A DNA stretch of 45,130 nucleotides from an uncultured Pelagibacteraceae bacterium (GTDB lineage: Bacteria; Pseudomonadota; Alphaproteobacteria; Pelagibacterales; Pelagibacteraceae). The stretch is taken from the NCBI GenBank assembly GCA_902537895.1, contig CACBCU010000008.1, positions 1 to 45,130 of the forward strand, read 5' to 3'. Both the position numbers and the translations under genes were made by a program. Below the pieces are notes generated by a model. The model ran no database searches and was not told the origin of the DNA. It was given only the letters and a program-made list of their open reading frames with translations. Shown piece by piece: positions 16,662 through 25,267 of the stretch (positions within the stretch are counted from its first letter, which is position 1; each line of letters opens with the position of its first letter).

Positions 16662-18203
16662 TTATAACATTGGAAAAATGACTTCCATTCTTGCACCCTT
16701 TTTGTCAGTTCGATTTGATGCTTTAATAGAACCATTATGTAGATCAACTAAATTTTTAACAATATTCAATCCTAATCCAGAATGTTGGCCGAATTTATCT
16801 GGTCTATTACTATAAAATCTCTTGAAAATTTTATTAGTATCTTTCTCCTTAAATCCATTTCCTTCATCCAAAATATCAATGTTAATTTTTTTGTCCTCTG
16901 ATTGAGACACTTTAACAATTATATTTTTATTATCCTCACTAAAAGATATTGCATTATCTAAAAGATTTGCAATTATTTGTTCTATTCTATTTTCAATACC
17001 ATTAATGTAGTAATTTTTCTTACCATCATTTTCAAAAGAAATTTCTATTCCTCTTTTCACTTTGTAAATATTATTAAAATCATCAACAACAGATTTTATA
17101 ATAGGTTCAATATCTAATTTTTTTATTTTTTCTTTACTTAAGGCTACTTCGTCTTTTAGCATTTGAGAATAATCTGTGATTAATCTCTCTATTCTCTGAA
17201 CATCATGACTTAAAATATTTAACAATTTTACTCTTTGATCTATATCATTTGTATCTTGTAGAATTTCTGATGCACTTTTAAGAGAGGCTAATGGATTTCT
17301 AATCTCGTGCACAAGATCAGTTGAAAAATTCTCAGCTTGTGAAATTCTTTTCTGTAATTCTAAAGTCATATCGTCTAGAGAACTTGAGAGTAATCCAAGT
17401 TCATCATTTCTAAGTTTTAAATTCTCAATGTTCGTTATCTTTGAATTTTTTTCTTTAATTGTTTTTGTATAAGTGACTAAATTTTTAATTGGTTTCAAAA
17501 AATATCTATTTAAAACAAATGAAAAAATTAAGATTACTATTCCAACAGCTATAGCTGTTCTGATAATAAATGTTTTTCTTTCTTCAATGGCAGCTTTAAT
17601 ATCATTTGCGTTTTCGCTAATTGCTAGATATCCGATATTTTTATCGTTTTTCATTACATTTTTAATGGTTGTTAGTTTAAATTTATTAAATTCATCTTCG
17701 GTAAACGTAAAAGGTATCCCATAATTTTTAGACTCAGCATAATTAAATAAGATGTCTTTTAGTGATATATTGTTTTCACTACCCATATTAATATTCTTAT
17801 CCTCTGTAATTTCTTTTGTTTTATCTTCGCTTAATATATCTAATTCTATTATATCTAATCTTGTAGAAAATGATCTTGGGTCAAGATCTAACGTATCTGT
17901 ATCCCCAATTAATTTTAATTCATTATCAAAAAAAATAACTCTATCTAAATTTTGAAAAAGAAATCTTGTGGAAAACAAAAATTTTCTTATATCTTCCTCG
18001 ATAAACTTAACATTAAGTCTATTAAGATTATCAATAGTGTTATTTATAATTTCGATATGATTGGATGATTTTTTCTTTATTAAATTTGGCTGAACATTTT
18101 CCAAGTATATAAATGTAAATAATCCAATTATTGTAAAAAAAATTAAGTTTATGAATAAAAATTTTTTTAATATGGACAAATTTTTAAGAAGGTTGCTTAT
18201 CAT
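16662..18203 (-). CDS. chvG: Sensor histidine kinase, ChvG-like
   Basis: The 513-residue inner-membrane kinase has a transmembrane segment at ~13-30, a periplasmic sensor region of about 180 residues, a second transmembrane segment at ~210-228 and a HAMP region (to ~285). HisKA follows with phospho-acceptor His299 in DLVHEIRNPLASL, then the HATPase domain with N box ANLLDNA, G1 DEGNGF and G2 GLGLNIVK. Its pairing with a ChvI-like regulator (stop and start share one base, at 18203) and its location next to ahcY match the alphaproteobacterial ChvG/ExoS envelope and acid-stress sensor. The ligand in this organism is unknown. Confidence 0.88.
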   Translation of the reverse strand: MISNLLKNLSILKKFLFINLIFFTIIGLFTFIYLENVQPNLIKKKSSNHIEIINNTIDNLNRLNVKFIEEDIRKFLFSTRFLFQNLDRVIFFDNELKLIGDTDTLDLDPRSFSTRLDIIELDILSEDKTKEITEDKNINMGSENNISLKDILFNYAESKNYGIPFTFTEDEFNKFKLTTIKNVMKNDKNIGYLAISENANDIKAAIEERKTFIIRTAIAVGIVILIFSFVLNRYFLKPIKNLVTYTKTIKEKNSKITNIENLKLRNDELGLLSSSLDDMTLELQKRISQAENFSTDLVHEIRNPLASLKSASEILQDTNDIDQRVKLLNILSHDVQRIERLITDYSQMLKDEVALSKEKIKKLDIEPIIKSVVDDFNNIYKVKRGIEISFENDGKKNYYINGIENRIEQIIANLLDNAISFSEDNKNIIVKVSQSEDKKINIDILDEGNGFKEKDTNKIFKRFYSNRPDKFGQHSGLGLNIVKNLVDLHNGSIKASNRTDKKGARMEVIFPML

Positions 18204-18910
18204 TAGCTAACATTCCATCTGTACCCACTTCCATATCTAGTTTCAATAGCTGAAAAATCTGGATCAACTTTTTTAAATTTTTTTCTTATTCTCTTTACAT
18301 GACTATCAATAGTACGGTCTTCAATATCTGTATCCTCTCTATAAGCAATATCCATCAATTGTGCTCTTTCTTTTATAATTCCAGGCCTTTTTGCCAATTC
18401 TTTAACAAGTAAGAATTCTGTAGTAGTTAATTTATCAGGTAATTGTTTGCCATTCCATTCACATTCCAATTGTGAGGGATCTAGTTTTAATTTTCCATGA
18501 GAGATAATACTTTTATTTTCCTCAATAGTATCTTTTGTATCTTTTTTTCTCAGTTGAACTCTAATTCTCTCAATTAATACTTTTATTGAAAAACCTCCAG
18601 ATTTTTTAACAAAATCATCTGCCCCTAATTTAAGCCCAAGCAATTCATCTATCTCGTCATCTTTGGAAGTTAAAAATATTACTGGCAATGAAGTTTTTTT
18701 TCTTAATTTTTTTAATAACTCTTCTCCATCCATTTTTGGCATTTTTATATCGATAATCGCTAAATCTGGAGGAGTTCTTGTTAATCCAATTAACGCGCTC
18801 TCACCATCTATATATGTTTGAACCTTAAAACCTTCTTTTTCTAGAGCTATACTGAGGCTTGTAAGGATGTTTCTATCATCATCAATCAAAGCAATTGTTT
18901 GTTTATGCAT
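18203..18910 (-). CDS. chvI: OmpR-family response regulator, ChvI-like, with altered K-P loop
   Basis: The 235-residue protein is a receiver (1-120) plus winged-helix DNA-binding domain (135-235). The N-terminus IALIDDDRNILTSLSIALE is almost diagnostic for ChvI. The acidic pocket is D10-D12, the phospho-acceptor is Asp54 in IDIKMPKMDG, and the conserved Thr81 is in FLTSKDDE. In place of the usual K-P-F after GADDF it reads VKKSGGFS (residues 101-108), so the canonical Pro is missing and the loop is two residues longer. The effector domain ends RTIDSHVKRIRKKF...RYGSGYRW, as expected. It is the promoter-proximal gene of chvI-chvG. Confidence 0.9.
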   Translation of the reverse strand: MHKQTIALIDDDRNILTSLSIALEKEGFKVQTYIDGESALIGLTRTPPDLAIIDIKMPKMDGEELLKKLRKKTSLPVIFLTSKDDEIDELLGLKLGADDFVKKSGGFSIKVLIERIRVQLRKKDTKDTIEENKSIISHGKLKLDPSQLECEWNGKQLPDKLTTTEFLLVKELAKRPGIIKERAQLMDIAYREDTDIEDRTIDSHVKRIRKKFKKVDPDFSAIETRYGSGYRWNVS

Positions 18911-18960
18911 ACTACAATATAAAAATACTAAATTGTTCTAATTTGGGCAATCAAATTAAA

Positions 18961-21735
18961 TTAATGAAGTGAACCCCAATTATCGCCAGTATTTAAATCT
19001 ACTGTTAAAGGTATCGAAAATGAATGGTGATCGCTATCAACAACACCAGTCATTTCATCAATAATTATTTTGCTTATTCTTTTTACATCTGTATTTGGAG
19101 TTTCAAAAATTAACTCATCATGAATTTGTAAAAGTATTTTTGTTTTTTTATTCTTTTCCTCTAATAGTTTTTTTTGCAATCTTATCATTGCTAATCTCAT
19201 AATTTCAGACGCGGATCCCTGTATTGGAGCATTTATGGCCGCTCTTTCTTGAAAATTTCTTACATTATAATTTTTATCATTAATGCTAACGAAATGTGAT
19301 TTCCTTCCAAAAATATTATTTACGAAACCACTTTTTCTGCAAAATTTAATAGTATTCTCCATGTAAACTTTAATTTCAGGAAATTTTGCAAAATATGAAT
19401 TTAAAAATTCTTCTGCTTCATGGTTGGAAACGTTAATTTGTTTTGCTAATCCATATTGTGAAATTCCATAAATTATACCGAAATTAATTGCCTTTGCTTT
19501 TCTTCTCTGATCATCATTAACTTTTCTGATATCAATATTAAAAATCTGACTTGCCGTTAAAGAGTGTATATCCTCATTATTTTTAAAAGCCTTTTTAAGT
19601 TCTTTTACGTCAGCAATATCTGCTAAAATTCTCATTTCAATTTGATTATAATCTGCAGAGATCAAAGAATGTTCTTTCTCTGCAATAAAAGCTTTTCTGA
19701 TATCTTTTCCATCCTCAGACTTTATTGGAATATTTTGTAGGTTTGGTTCACTAGAAGCTAATCTTCCTGTGGTAGTTGCAGCGAGTAAAAAGGAGGTGTG
19801 AACTCTTTTTGTTTTAGGATTAATGTGCTCTGGTAAAGTATCTGAATAAGTATTCTTTAATTTTGATATTTGTCTCCAATCTAAAACTAATTGTGGAAAT
19901 TTATGACCTTTAAAGGCCAAATCCTCCAATACCGCCGCACTAGTAGCGAAACTACCTTTTTTAGTTTTTTTTAGATCAGCGATTTTGAGCTCATTATACA
20001 AAATTTCACCAAGTTGTTTTGGCGATGCAATATTAAATTCCTTTTTTGATATTTTAAAAACTTCTTTTTGAATCTTTAAAATTTTTTTTTCAAAATTTGA
20101 GGATAAAATTTTAAGGAACTTATTATCTATTTTAATTCCTTCAATCTCCATATTTGCAAGAATTGTTATCATTGGTTTTTCAAAAAGTTCGTAAACATTA
20201 ATCATTTTTTCATCTTTAAGACTTTTATAAAATTTCTTATAAAGTCTATAAGTAACATCAGCATCTTCAGCAGCGTAATTTTTTGCTTTTTCAAGATCAA
20301 CTTCACTGAAATTTATTTCTTTTTTTCCAGTTCCCACTAAATCTTTAAAAGCTATTGTTTTGTGACCTAAATGGATTTCAGATAGTGTATCCATATTGTG
20401 CCTATTTTTTCCCGCATCGAGGACATATGACATGAGCATTGTATCCTCCATTGAGGTAAGTTTTATACCTTGCTTAAGTAGAACTATAAAATCAAACTTT
20501 ATATTTTGACCAATTTTTTTAATACTAGGATCTTCAAGTAAAGGTTTTAATTTTTTTAGAACAAGGTCCTTATTAATATTTTTTTCAGTATTATGTTTAA
20601 TAGGTATATAACAAGCTTTACCAATTTTTGAACTTAATGAAATTCCTATCAAGTCTGCTTGATGAGGGTCTAACGAACTTGTTTCAGTATCAACAGCAAG
20701 CTCTCCAACCTCCTCGGCTTCTTTAATCCAATCGTCTATTTCTTTTATGTCACTAATTAAAAAATAATTCTTATTTGAAATTTTTTCTTGAGTTTCAATA
20801 ATTTTGGTATCTTTTTTTTTATCCTCAAAATTTGGCTCACCATAAGTTGAAATAGCTGAGCTAAGTAATCTATTGAATTCCATTTCCCGTAAAAATTTAT
20901 AAAGCTTTTCTTTATTTATTTGTTTTAATTGAAATTCCTCTGGATTTTTTTTGATTGGTGCATCATTTTTCAATGTTACTAATTTTTTGCTGATTCTGGC
21001 TTTGTCTTGATTTTCGAGTAAAGTTTCTCTTCTTTTGTTTTGTTTAATCTCACTTGCAGATTTTAGGAGGGTTTCCAAATCTCCATATTTATTTATCAAC
21101 TCAGCTGCAGTTTTTATACCAATTCCTGGGACACCGGGTACATTATCACTACTGTCTCCGGCTAAAGCCTGTACATCTACTACCTTATTAGCTGTAACAC
21201 CAAATTTTTTTTGAATATCTTCATCGTCAATAAATTTATTTTTCATTGGATCATAAATTCGAACTCCTTTTTTATATAATTGCATTAAATCTTTGTCTGA
21301 AGAAACTATTGTCACCTTGGCCCCAACTTTTAAAATCATATCTGTATAGGTTGCTATTAAATCATCTGCTTCATAGTTAATAAGCTCAACAGATGGTAAA
21401 TTAAATGCTAATACAGACTTTCTAATATAATCGAATTGAGGTGCTAAATCGTCAGGTGCTTCTGCCCTATTAGCTTTATAATCTTTATAAATTTCATTCC
21501 GAAATGTCTTTCTGGCTGAGTCAAAAATTACTGCAAAGTGAGATGGTTTTTGTAAATTTTCTTTTGACTTAGAGTCTTCAAGAAGTTTAAAGAGCATGCT
21601 ACAAAAGCCACTTACAGCTCCGGTTGGCAAACCATCGCTTTTTCTTGTCAAAGGCGGAAGTGCATAGTAAGCTCTAAATATGTAGCCGGATCCATCAATC
21701 AAGTAAAAGTGATCTGTTTTTTGAATCTTACTCAT
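18961..21735 (-). CDS. polA: DNA polymerase I
   Basis: The 924-residue enzyme for gap filling and Okazaki-fragment processing is full length. The 5'-3' exonuclease spans ~1-300 (YLIDGSGYIFRAYYA, DDLIATYTD, SSDKDLMQL). The 3'-5' proofreading domain spans ~330-520 with the DTE motif intact (ELAVDTETSS), unlike many bacteria where it is degenerate. The polymerase domain spans ~540-924, with motif A SADYNQIEMR, O-helix RRKAKAINFGIIYG and motif C QIHDELIFE. It lies 50 bp upstream of chvI on the same strand and is divergent from bioY with a 46-bp gap. Confidence 0.97.
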   Translation of the reverse strand: MSKIQKTDHFYLIDGSGYIFRAYYALPPLTRKSDGLPTGAVSGFCSMLFKLLEDSKSKENLQKPSHFAVIFDSARKTFRNEIYKDYKANRAEAPDDLAPQFDYIRKSVLAFNLPSVELINYEADDLIATYTDMILKVGAKVTIVSSDKDLMQLYKKGVRIYDPMKNKFIDDEDIQKKFGVTANKVVDVQALAGDSSDNVPGVPGIGIKTAAELINKYGDLETLLKSASEIKQNKRRETLLENQDKARISKKLVTLKNDAPIKKNPEEFQLKQINKEKLYKFLREMEFNRLLSSAISTYGEPNFEDKKKDTKIIETQEKISNKNYFLISDIKEIDDWIKEAEEVGELAVDTETSSLDPHQADLIGISLSSKIGKACYIPIKHNTEKNINKDLVLKKLKPLLEDPSIKKIGQNIKFDFIVLLKQGIKLTSMEDTMLMSYVLDAGKNRHNMDTLSEIHLGHKTIAFKDLVGTGKKEINFSEVDLEKAKNYAAEDADVTYRLYKKFYKSLKDEKMINVYELFEKPMITILANMEIEGIKIDNKFLKILSSNFEKKILKIQKEVFKISKKEFNIASPKQLGEILYNELKIADLKKTKKGSFATSAAVLEDLAFKGHKFPQLVLDWRQISKLKNTYSDTLPEHINPKTKRVHTSFLLAATTTGRLASSEPNLQNIPIKSEDGKDIRKAFIAEKEHSLISADYNQIEMRILADIADVKELKKAFKNNEDIHSLTASQIFNIDIRKVNDDQRRKAKAINFGIIYGISQYGLAKQINVSNHEAEEFLNSYFAKFPEIKVYMENTIKFCRKSGFVNNIFGRKSHFVSINDKNYNVRNFQERAAINAPIQGSASEIMRLAMIRLQKKLLEEKNKKTKILLQIHDELIFETPNTDVKRISKIIIDEMTGVVDSDHHSFSIPLTVDLNTGDNWGSLH

Positions 21736-21781
21736 TATAAATTAATATAGATTATTAAAAAAATAAGAGTATTATTATTTT

Positions 21782-22333
21782 ATGGAACTTACTAAAAACA
21801 TTATCAACAGTTCGAAAATAATCAAATCAGTTATTTTGGTGATAATTGGGACAGCTTTACTGGCTATATCCTCTAAGATTCAAACTCCATTTACTTTAGT
21901 ACCCGCAACTATGCAAACTTTTGTAGTTATGTTTCTTGGGATTATATTGGGATATAAATTAGCAACACTAACTGTTATTTTATATTTGATTGAGGGATCT
22001 TTTGGACTACCAGTTTTTGCTAAAGGTGGTGGTATTGGATATCTTTTAGGTCCAACCGGAGGTTACTTAGTTGGTTTTATTTTTACTGCTTTTTTTGCAG
22101 GTCGTATAAATGAAAATAAAGACCCAATAATTGTGTTTTTATATTTATTATTTTCGGTAAGTTTAATTTATATTCTTGGATTAGGAGGTCTGTGGAATTA
22201 TATGGGTTTCGATAAGACTTTTAATGATGTTTTCTCAGTTGGAGCAAAACCATTTTTATTAATAGAAATCTACAAAATCTTGATTCTCACGGTGCTATCA
22301 AAACAATTACTAAAACTTAGGAAATTTACTTAG
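21782..22333 (+). CDS. bioY: Biotin transporter substrate-binding subunit BioY
   Basis: The 183-residue membrane protein has about six hydrophobic segments. BioY signatures are IQTPFTLVPATMQTFVV, LYLIEGSFGLPVFAKG and GPTGGYLVGF. BioY is the S-component of an ECF transporter that binds biotin; it works with BioM/BioN or alone at low capacity. No ATPase or T-component gene is adjacent. Its presence suggests biotin uptake from seawater. The 3' end overlaps the minus-strand regulator gene by 8 bp. Confidence 0.93.
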   Translation: MELTKNIINSSKIIKSVILVIIGTALLAISSKIQTPFTLVPATMQTFVVMFLGIILGYKLATLTVILYLIEGSFGLPVFAKGGGIGYLLGPTGGYLVGFIFTAFFAGRINENKDPIIVFLYLLFSVSLIYILGLGGLWNYMGFDKTFNDVFSVGAKPFLLIEIYKILILTVLSKQLLKLRKFT

Positions 22334-22916
22334 GAGATCTTTTAGATAAAATTCGTTGTAAAGTTCTTCTATGCATTTTTAGTCTTCTTGCTGTTTCAGA
22401 AACGTTCCTATTGCATAACTCAAAAACTCTATGAATGTGTTCCCATTTTACTCTGTCTGCTGACATTGGATTTTCTGGTGGAACTGCTTTTTTATTTGGA
22501 TCAGCTAAAAGAGCTTTTTCTACATCATCTGCATCTGCAGGCTTAGCCAAATAGTCTATCGCACCTTCTTTAATTGCTGCTACAGCAGTAGGAATATTTC
22601 CATAACCAGTTAACATTATTATTCTGCTTGATGAGTTATTTGATTGTATTTCTTTTACTACTTCTAATCCATTGCCATCATTCAACCTTAGATCAACTAC
22701 AGCAAAACCGGGTTTTTTGGATTTCACTGATTCTATTCCTTTTTGCACACTCTCAGCTTGAAATACCTCAAATCCTTTTTTTTCCATTGCCCTAGCTAAT
22801 CTTTCTCTAAAAGGATTATCATCATCAACAATTAATAGTGATTTGTTCTCAAAATCACTCAAATTTTGCAATGTAGCGTCTACTTTCATGGGTTTAATAT
22901 GGTGTTTTTTTTCCAC
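22326..22916 (-). CDS. regA: RegA/PrrA/ActR-type redox response regulator
   Basis: The 196-residue protein has a receiver domain (~27-140) with phospho-acceptor Asp75 in VVDLRLNDGNGLEVV. After a proline-rich linker (AVPPENPMSADRVKWEHI) comes a Fis-type helix-turn-helix (NVSETARRLKMHRRTLQRIL). This is the exact layout of the RegA/PrrA family, which controls respiratory, photosynthetic and carbon genes in response to redox state in alphaproteobacteria. The cognate kinase RegB/PrrB is usually adjacent but is not in this window. It is divergent from the polyamine operon, with an inverted repeat in the shared gap. Confidence 0.9.
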   Translation of the reverse strand: MEKKHHIKPMKVDATLQNLSDFENKSLLIVDDDNPFRERLARAMEKKGFEVFQAESVQKGIESVKSKKPGFAVVDLRLNDGNGLEVVKEIQSNNSSSRIIMLTGYGNIPTAVAAIKEGAIDYLAKPADADDVEKALLADPNKKAVPPENPMSADRVKWEHIHRVFELCNRNVSETARRLKMHRRTLQRILSKRSPK

Positions 22917-22962
22917 AATTCAATAGGATATTATTTTCTTTACATTGCGCTACTATTGAATT
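22917..22962. repeat. 10-bp inverted repeat in the regA / odc divergent gap
   Basis: AATTCAATAG (22917-22926) and CTATTGAATT (22953-22962) are perfect reverse complements 26 bp apart, centred between the divergent regulator and decarboxylase genes. It begins immediately upstream of the regA start. Arms this long are unlikely to be coding remnants, and the spacing suits a pair of protein-binding half-sites or a cruciform. In such AT-rich DNA chance cannot be dismissed. Confidence 0.5.
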
Positions 22963-23036
22963 AATTGCTCGAAATATTAAAGTTTTTTTAAATAAAAAGC
23001 TTTTTTTTTGTTAAATTTTTTTTAGGGGGCATATTA

Positions 23037-24221
23037 ATGCAAAAATTTACATCAGTTGAAAATTTAGTAAATCAGCTGAAACCAGACAAACCGGTCTATT
23101 GTATAAGAAAGAAATCAATTCTTTCTTCTTCTAAGTTTTTTCAAAAAAAATTTCCTGGAAAGGTTTTATATGCTGTTAAAACTAACCCTCATCCAGAGGT
23201 GATTAAAACTCTGGTAAAAAGCGGTATCAGTGAATTTGATGTCGCATCAATATCAGAAATTAAATCTGTTAGAAAATTTAGCCAGAGTGCTAAATGTTCC
23301 TTTATGCACACTGTCAAAAGTCGTGAGGACGTGCAAGAAGCTTATTTTAAATATGGTATTAAAACATTTGCATTAGATACTAAAGAGGAATTAATAAAAA
23401 TAATTGAGAGTACTAAAAATGCTAAAGATCTTGAAATTTTTGTAAGAGTTGCAGTATCAAATGAACACGCAGAGATAGACTTGTCAAAAAAATTTGGAGC
23501 CATGAACAATGAAGCTAGTGGATTATTAAGACTTGCAAAACATTATGCGAATAAAATTGGTTTGAGCTTCCATGTTGGATCACAATGTATGCATCCAATT
23601 TCTTATACAAAAGGAATAGCTGAGATAGGTAATATAATTAAGAAAACAAAAATTGTACCAGATTACATAAATGTTGGCGGAGGATTTCCAACTATATACC
23701 CAGATTTAGTTCCACAATCATTAGATAATTATTTTCAAGAAATAAAAATGAGTTTAGATAACTTAAAATTAAATAATTTACCTGAAATCATATGTGAACC
23801 AGGAAGAGCATTAGTCGCTGAAAGTGGATCGACAATTGTTAGAGTAAACTTAAGAAAAAAACAAAAACTTTATATTAATGATGGTACTTATGGTACTCTT
23901 TTTGATGCTGGGACACCAAATATAGTTTTCCCATCAAAACTAATTAAAGAAAGTTCTAATAAAATAATTTCTAAAAAGTTAACAGCTTTTGATTTTTATG
24001 GTCCAACTTGTGACAGTATGGATTACATGAAAGGTCCTTTTATTTTACCCAATAATATTAAAGAAAATGATTATATTGAGCTTGGTCAGCTTGGTGCATA
24101 TGGTCTTACATTTAGGACGGAATTTAATGGTTTCTTCTCAAATGAAATTTATGAAGTTGAAGATAATCCAATAATGAGTCTATATGGGAAAGACGCTAAT
24201 AAAGCCATATTAGTTGCTTAA
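23037..24221 (+). CDS. Ornithine decarboxylase, PLP fold III (eukaryotic/LysA-like type)
   Basis: The 394-residue enzyme makes putrescine from ornithine. The PLP-binding Lys48 is in VLYAVKTNPHP. FHVGSQC, the Gly-rich phosphate site VGGGFP, CEPGRALVAESG, and the substrate-site GPTCDSMD with catalytic Cys325 are all typical of group IV ODC. The Cys and the missing diaminopimelate-binding signature favour ODC or ornithine/lysine decarboxylase over LysA. AGGGGG lies 7 nt before the ATG. It is the first gene of a three-gene operon; its stop shares one base with the next start (TAATG). Confidence 0.9.
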   Translation: MQKFTSVENLVNQLKPDKPVYCIRKKSILSSSKFFQKKFPGKVLYAVKTNPHPEVIKTLVKSGISEFDVASISEIKSVRKFSQSAKCSFMHTVKSREDVQEAYFKYGIKTFALDTKEELIKIIESTKNAKDLEIFVRVAVSNEHAEIDLSKKFGAMNNEASGLLRLAKHYANKIGLSFHVGSQCMHPISYTKGIAEIGNIIKKTKIVPDYINVGGGFPTIYPDLVPQSLDNYFQEIKMSLDNLKLNNLPEIICEPGRALVAESGSTIVRVNLRKKQKLYINDGTYGTLFDAGTPNIVFPSKLIKESSNKIISKKLTAFDFYGPTCDSMDYMKGPFILPNNIKENDYIELGQLGAYGLTFRTEFNGFFSNEIYEVEDNPIMSLYGKDANKAILVA

Positions 24222-25264
24222 TGTCTGAAAAAAAAAATCTCGGCCATAATAGCAAAAAAGATTTTCTTAAAAACCCAGTTGAACATATAGATATTACCTC
24301 GTTTGACTCTAGGAAAATTATTTCTTCTATGAGAAAAATGTCTTTTGTTTCAAGAGAAACAGCAAATGCATCTGAGATATATAATGAGATGTTAAAAGAT
24401 AAGGATTGTACAATATTTCTAACCTTAGCTGGATCTACTTCTGCAGCTGGATGTATGCATATTTATCGAGATATGGTGAAGTATAATATGGTCGATGCAA
24501 TTGTAGCAACTGGTGCATCAATAATTGATATGGATTTTTTTGAGGCACTTGGATTTAAACATTATCAGGGTTCTCAGTACCAGAATGATAATGAATTAAG
24601 AAATAACTACATAGATAGAATTTACGATACTTACATTGATGAAGAGGAACTTCAGATGTGTGATAAAATAATAGGTGAAATAGCTGACAAGTTACAACCT
24701 AAAGCTTATACATCAAGAGAGTTTATAAAAGAAATTGGAAAATATTTAAAATCAAATGCAAAGAAGAAGGATTCTTTAATAGAAACAGCATATGATAATA
24801 ATGTTCCAATATTCTGTCCAGCATTTACAGACTCCAGTGCAGGTTTTGGTCTAGTAATGCATCAAGAAAGAAATCCAAATAATCACATCACAATAGACAC
24901 TATTAAAGAATTTAGAGAATTAACTGAAATAAAGATTAAATCTAAAGGTTCTGGATTGTTTATGATTGGTGGTGGAGTTCCAAAAAATTTTATTCAGGAT
25001 ACTGTTATATGTGCTGAACTTTTAGGTAAGAATGTAGATATGCATAAATATGCTGTGCAAATTACAGTTGCGGATTCAAGAGATGGCGCTTGTAGCAGCT
25101 CAACACTTAAAGAAGCAAGTTCATGGGGTAAAGTCGATACAACTAAAGAACAAATGGTTTTTGCTGAAGCAACATCTGTTTTACCTTTGATTGCAAGCGA
25201 TGCTTATCACACAGGTGATTGGAAAAATAGAGATAGAAAAAATTTCTCTAAAATATTCGGATAG
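24221..25264 (+). CDS. Deoxyhypusine synthase-like protein (probable polyamine aminobutyl transferase)
   Basis: The 347-residue protein is clearly of the DHS family: LAGSTSAAGCMHIYRDMV near residue 70, VATGASIIDMD, MIGGGVPKNFIQDT, the AVQITVADSRDGACSS region, and WGKVD containing the catalytic Lys304 (the enzyme-aminobutyl-imine Lys of DHS). Eukaryotic and archaeal DHS modifies eIF5A/aIF5A using spermidine and NAD. Bacteria lack that protein, so a small acceptor such as putrescine (giving homospermidine) is more likely; plant homospermidine synthases evolved from DHS in this way. It sits between ornithine decarboxylase and a ureohydrolase, which supports a polyamine role. The exact product is inferred. 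Confidence 0.85.
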   Translation: MSEKKNLGHNSKKDFLKNPVEHIDITSFDSRKIISSMRKMSFVSRETANASEIYNEMLKDKDCTIFLTLAGSTSAAGCMHIYRDMVKYNMVDAIVATGASIIDMDFFEALGFKHYQGSQYQNDNELRNNYIDRIYDTYIDEEELQMCDKIIGEIADKLQPKAYTSREFIKEIGKYLKSNAKKKDSLIETAYDNNVPIFCPAFTDSSAGFGLVMHQERNPNNHITIDTIKEFRELTEIKIKSKGSGLFMIGGGVPKNFIQDTVICAELLGKNVDMHKYAVQITVADSRDGACSSSTLKEASSWGKVDTTKEQMVFAEATSVLPLIASDAYHTGDWKNRDRKNFSKIFG

Positions 25265-25267
25265 AAA

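Noticed and set aside
22963-23036. Very A/T-rich tract with T-runs before the decarboxylase gene, considered as a replication origin or riboswitch
   Set aside because: No DnaA-box cluster, no origin-linked genes and no recognisable aptamer core. It is better explained as an ordinary leader with an AGGGGG ribosome site.
24221-25264. Reading the DHS-like gene as evidence for archaeal DNA or hypusine modification
   Set aside because: Base composition and coupling match the neighbours, all of which are alphaproteobacterial, and no eIF5A-like gene is present here. A polyamine role is simpler.
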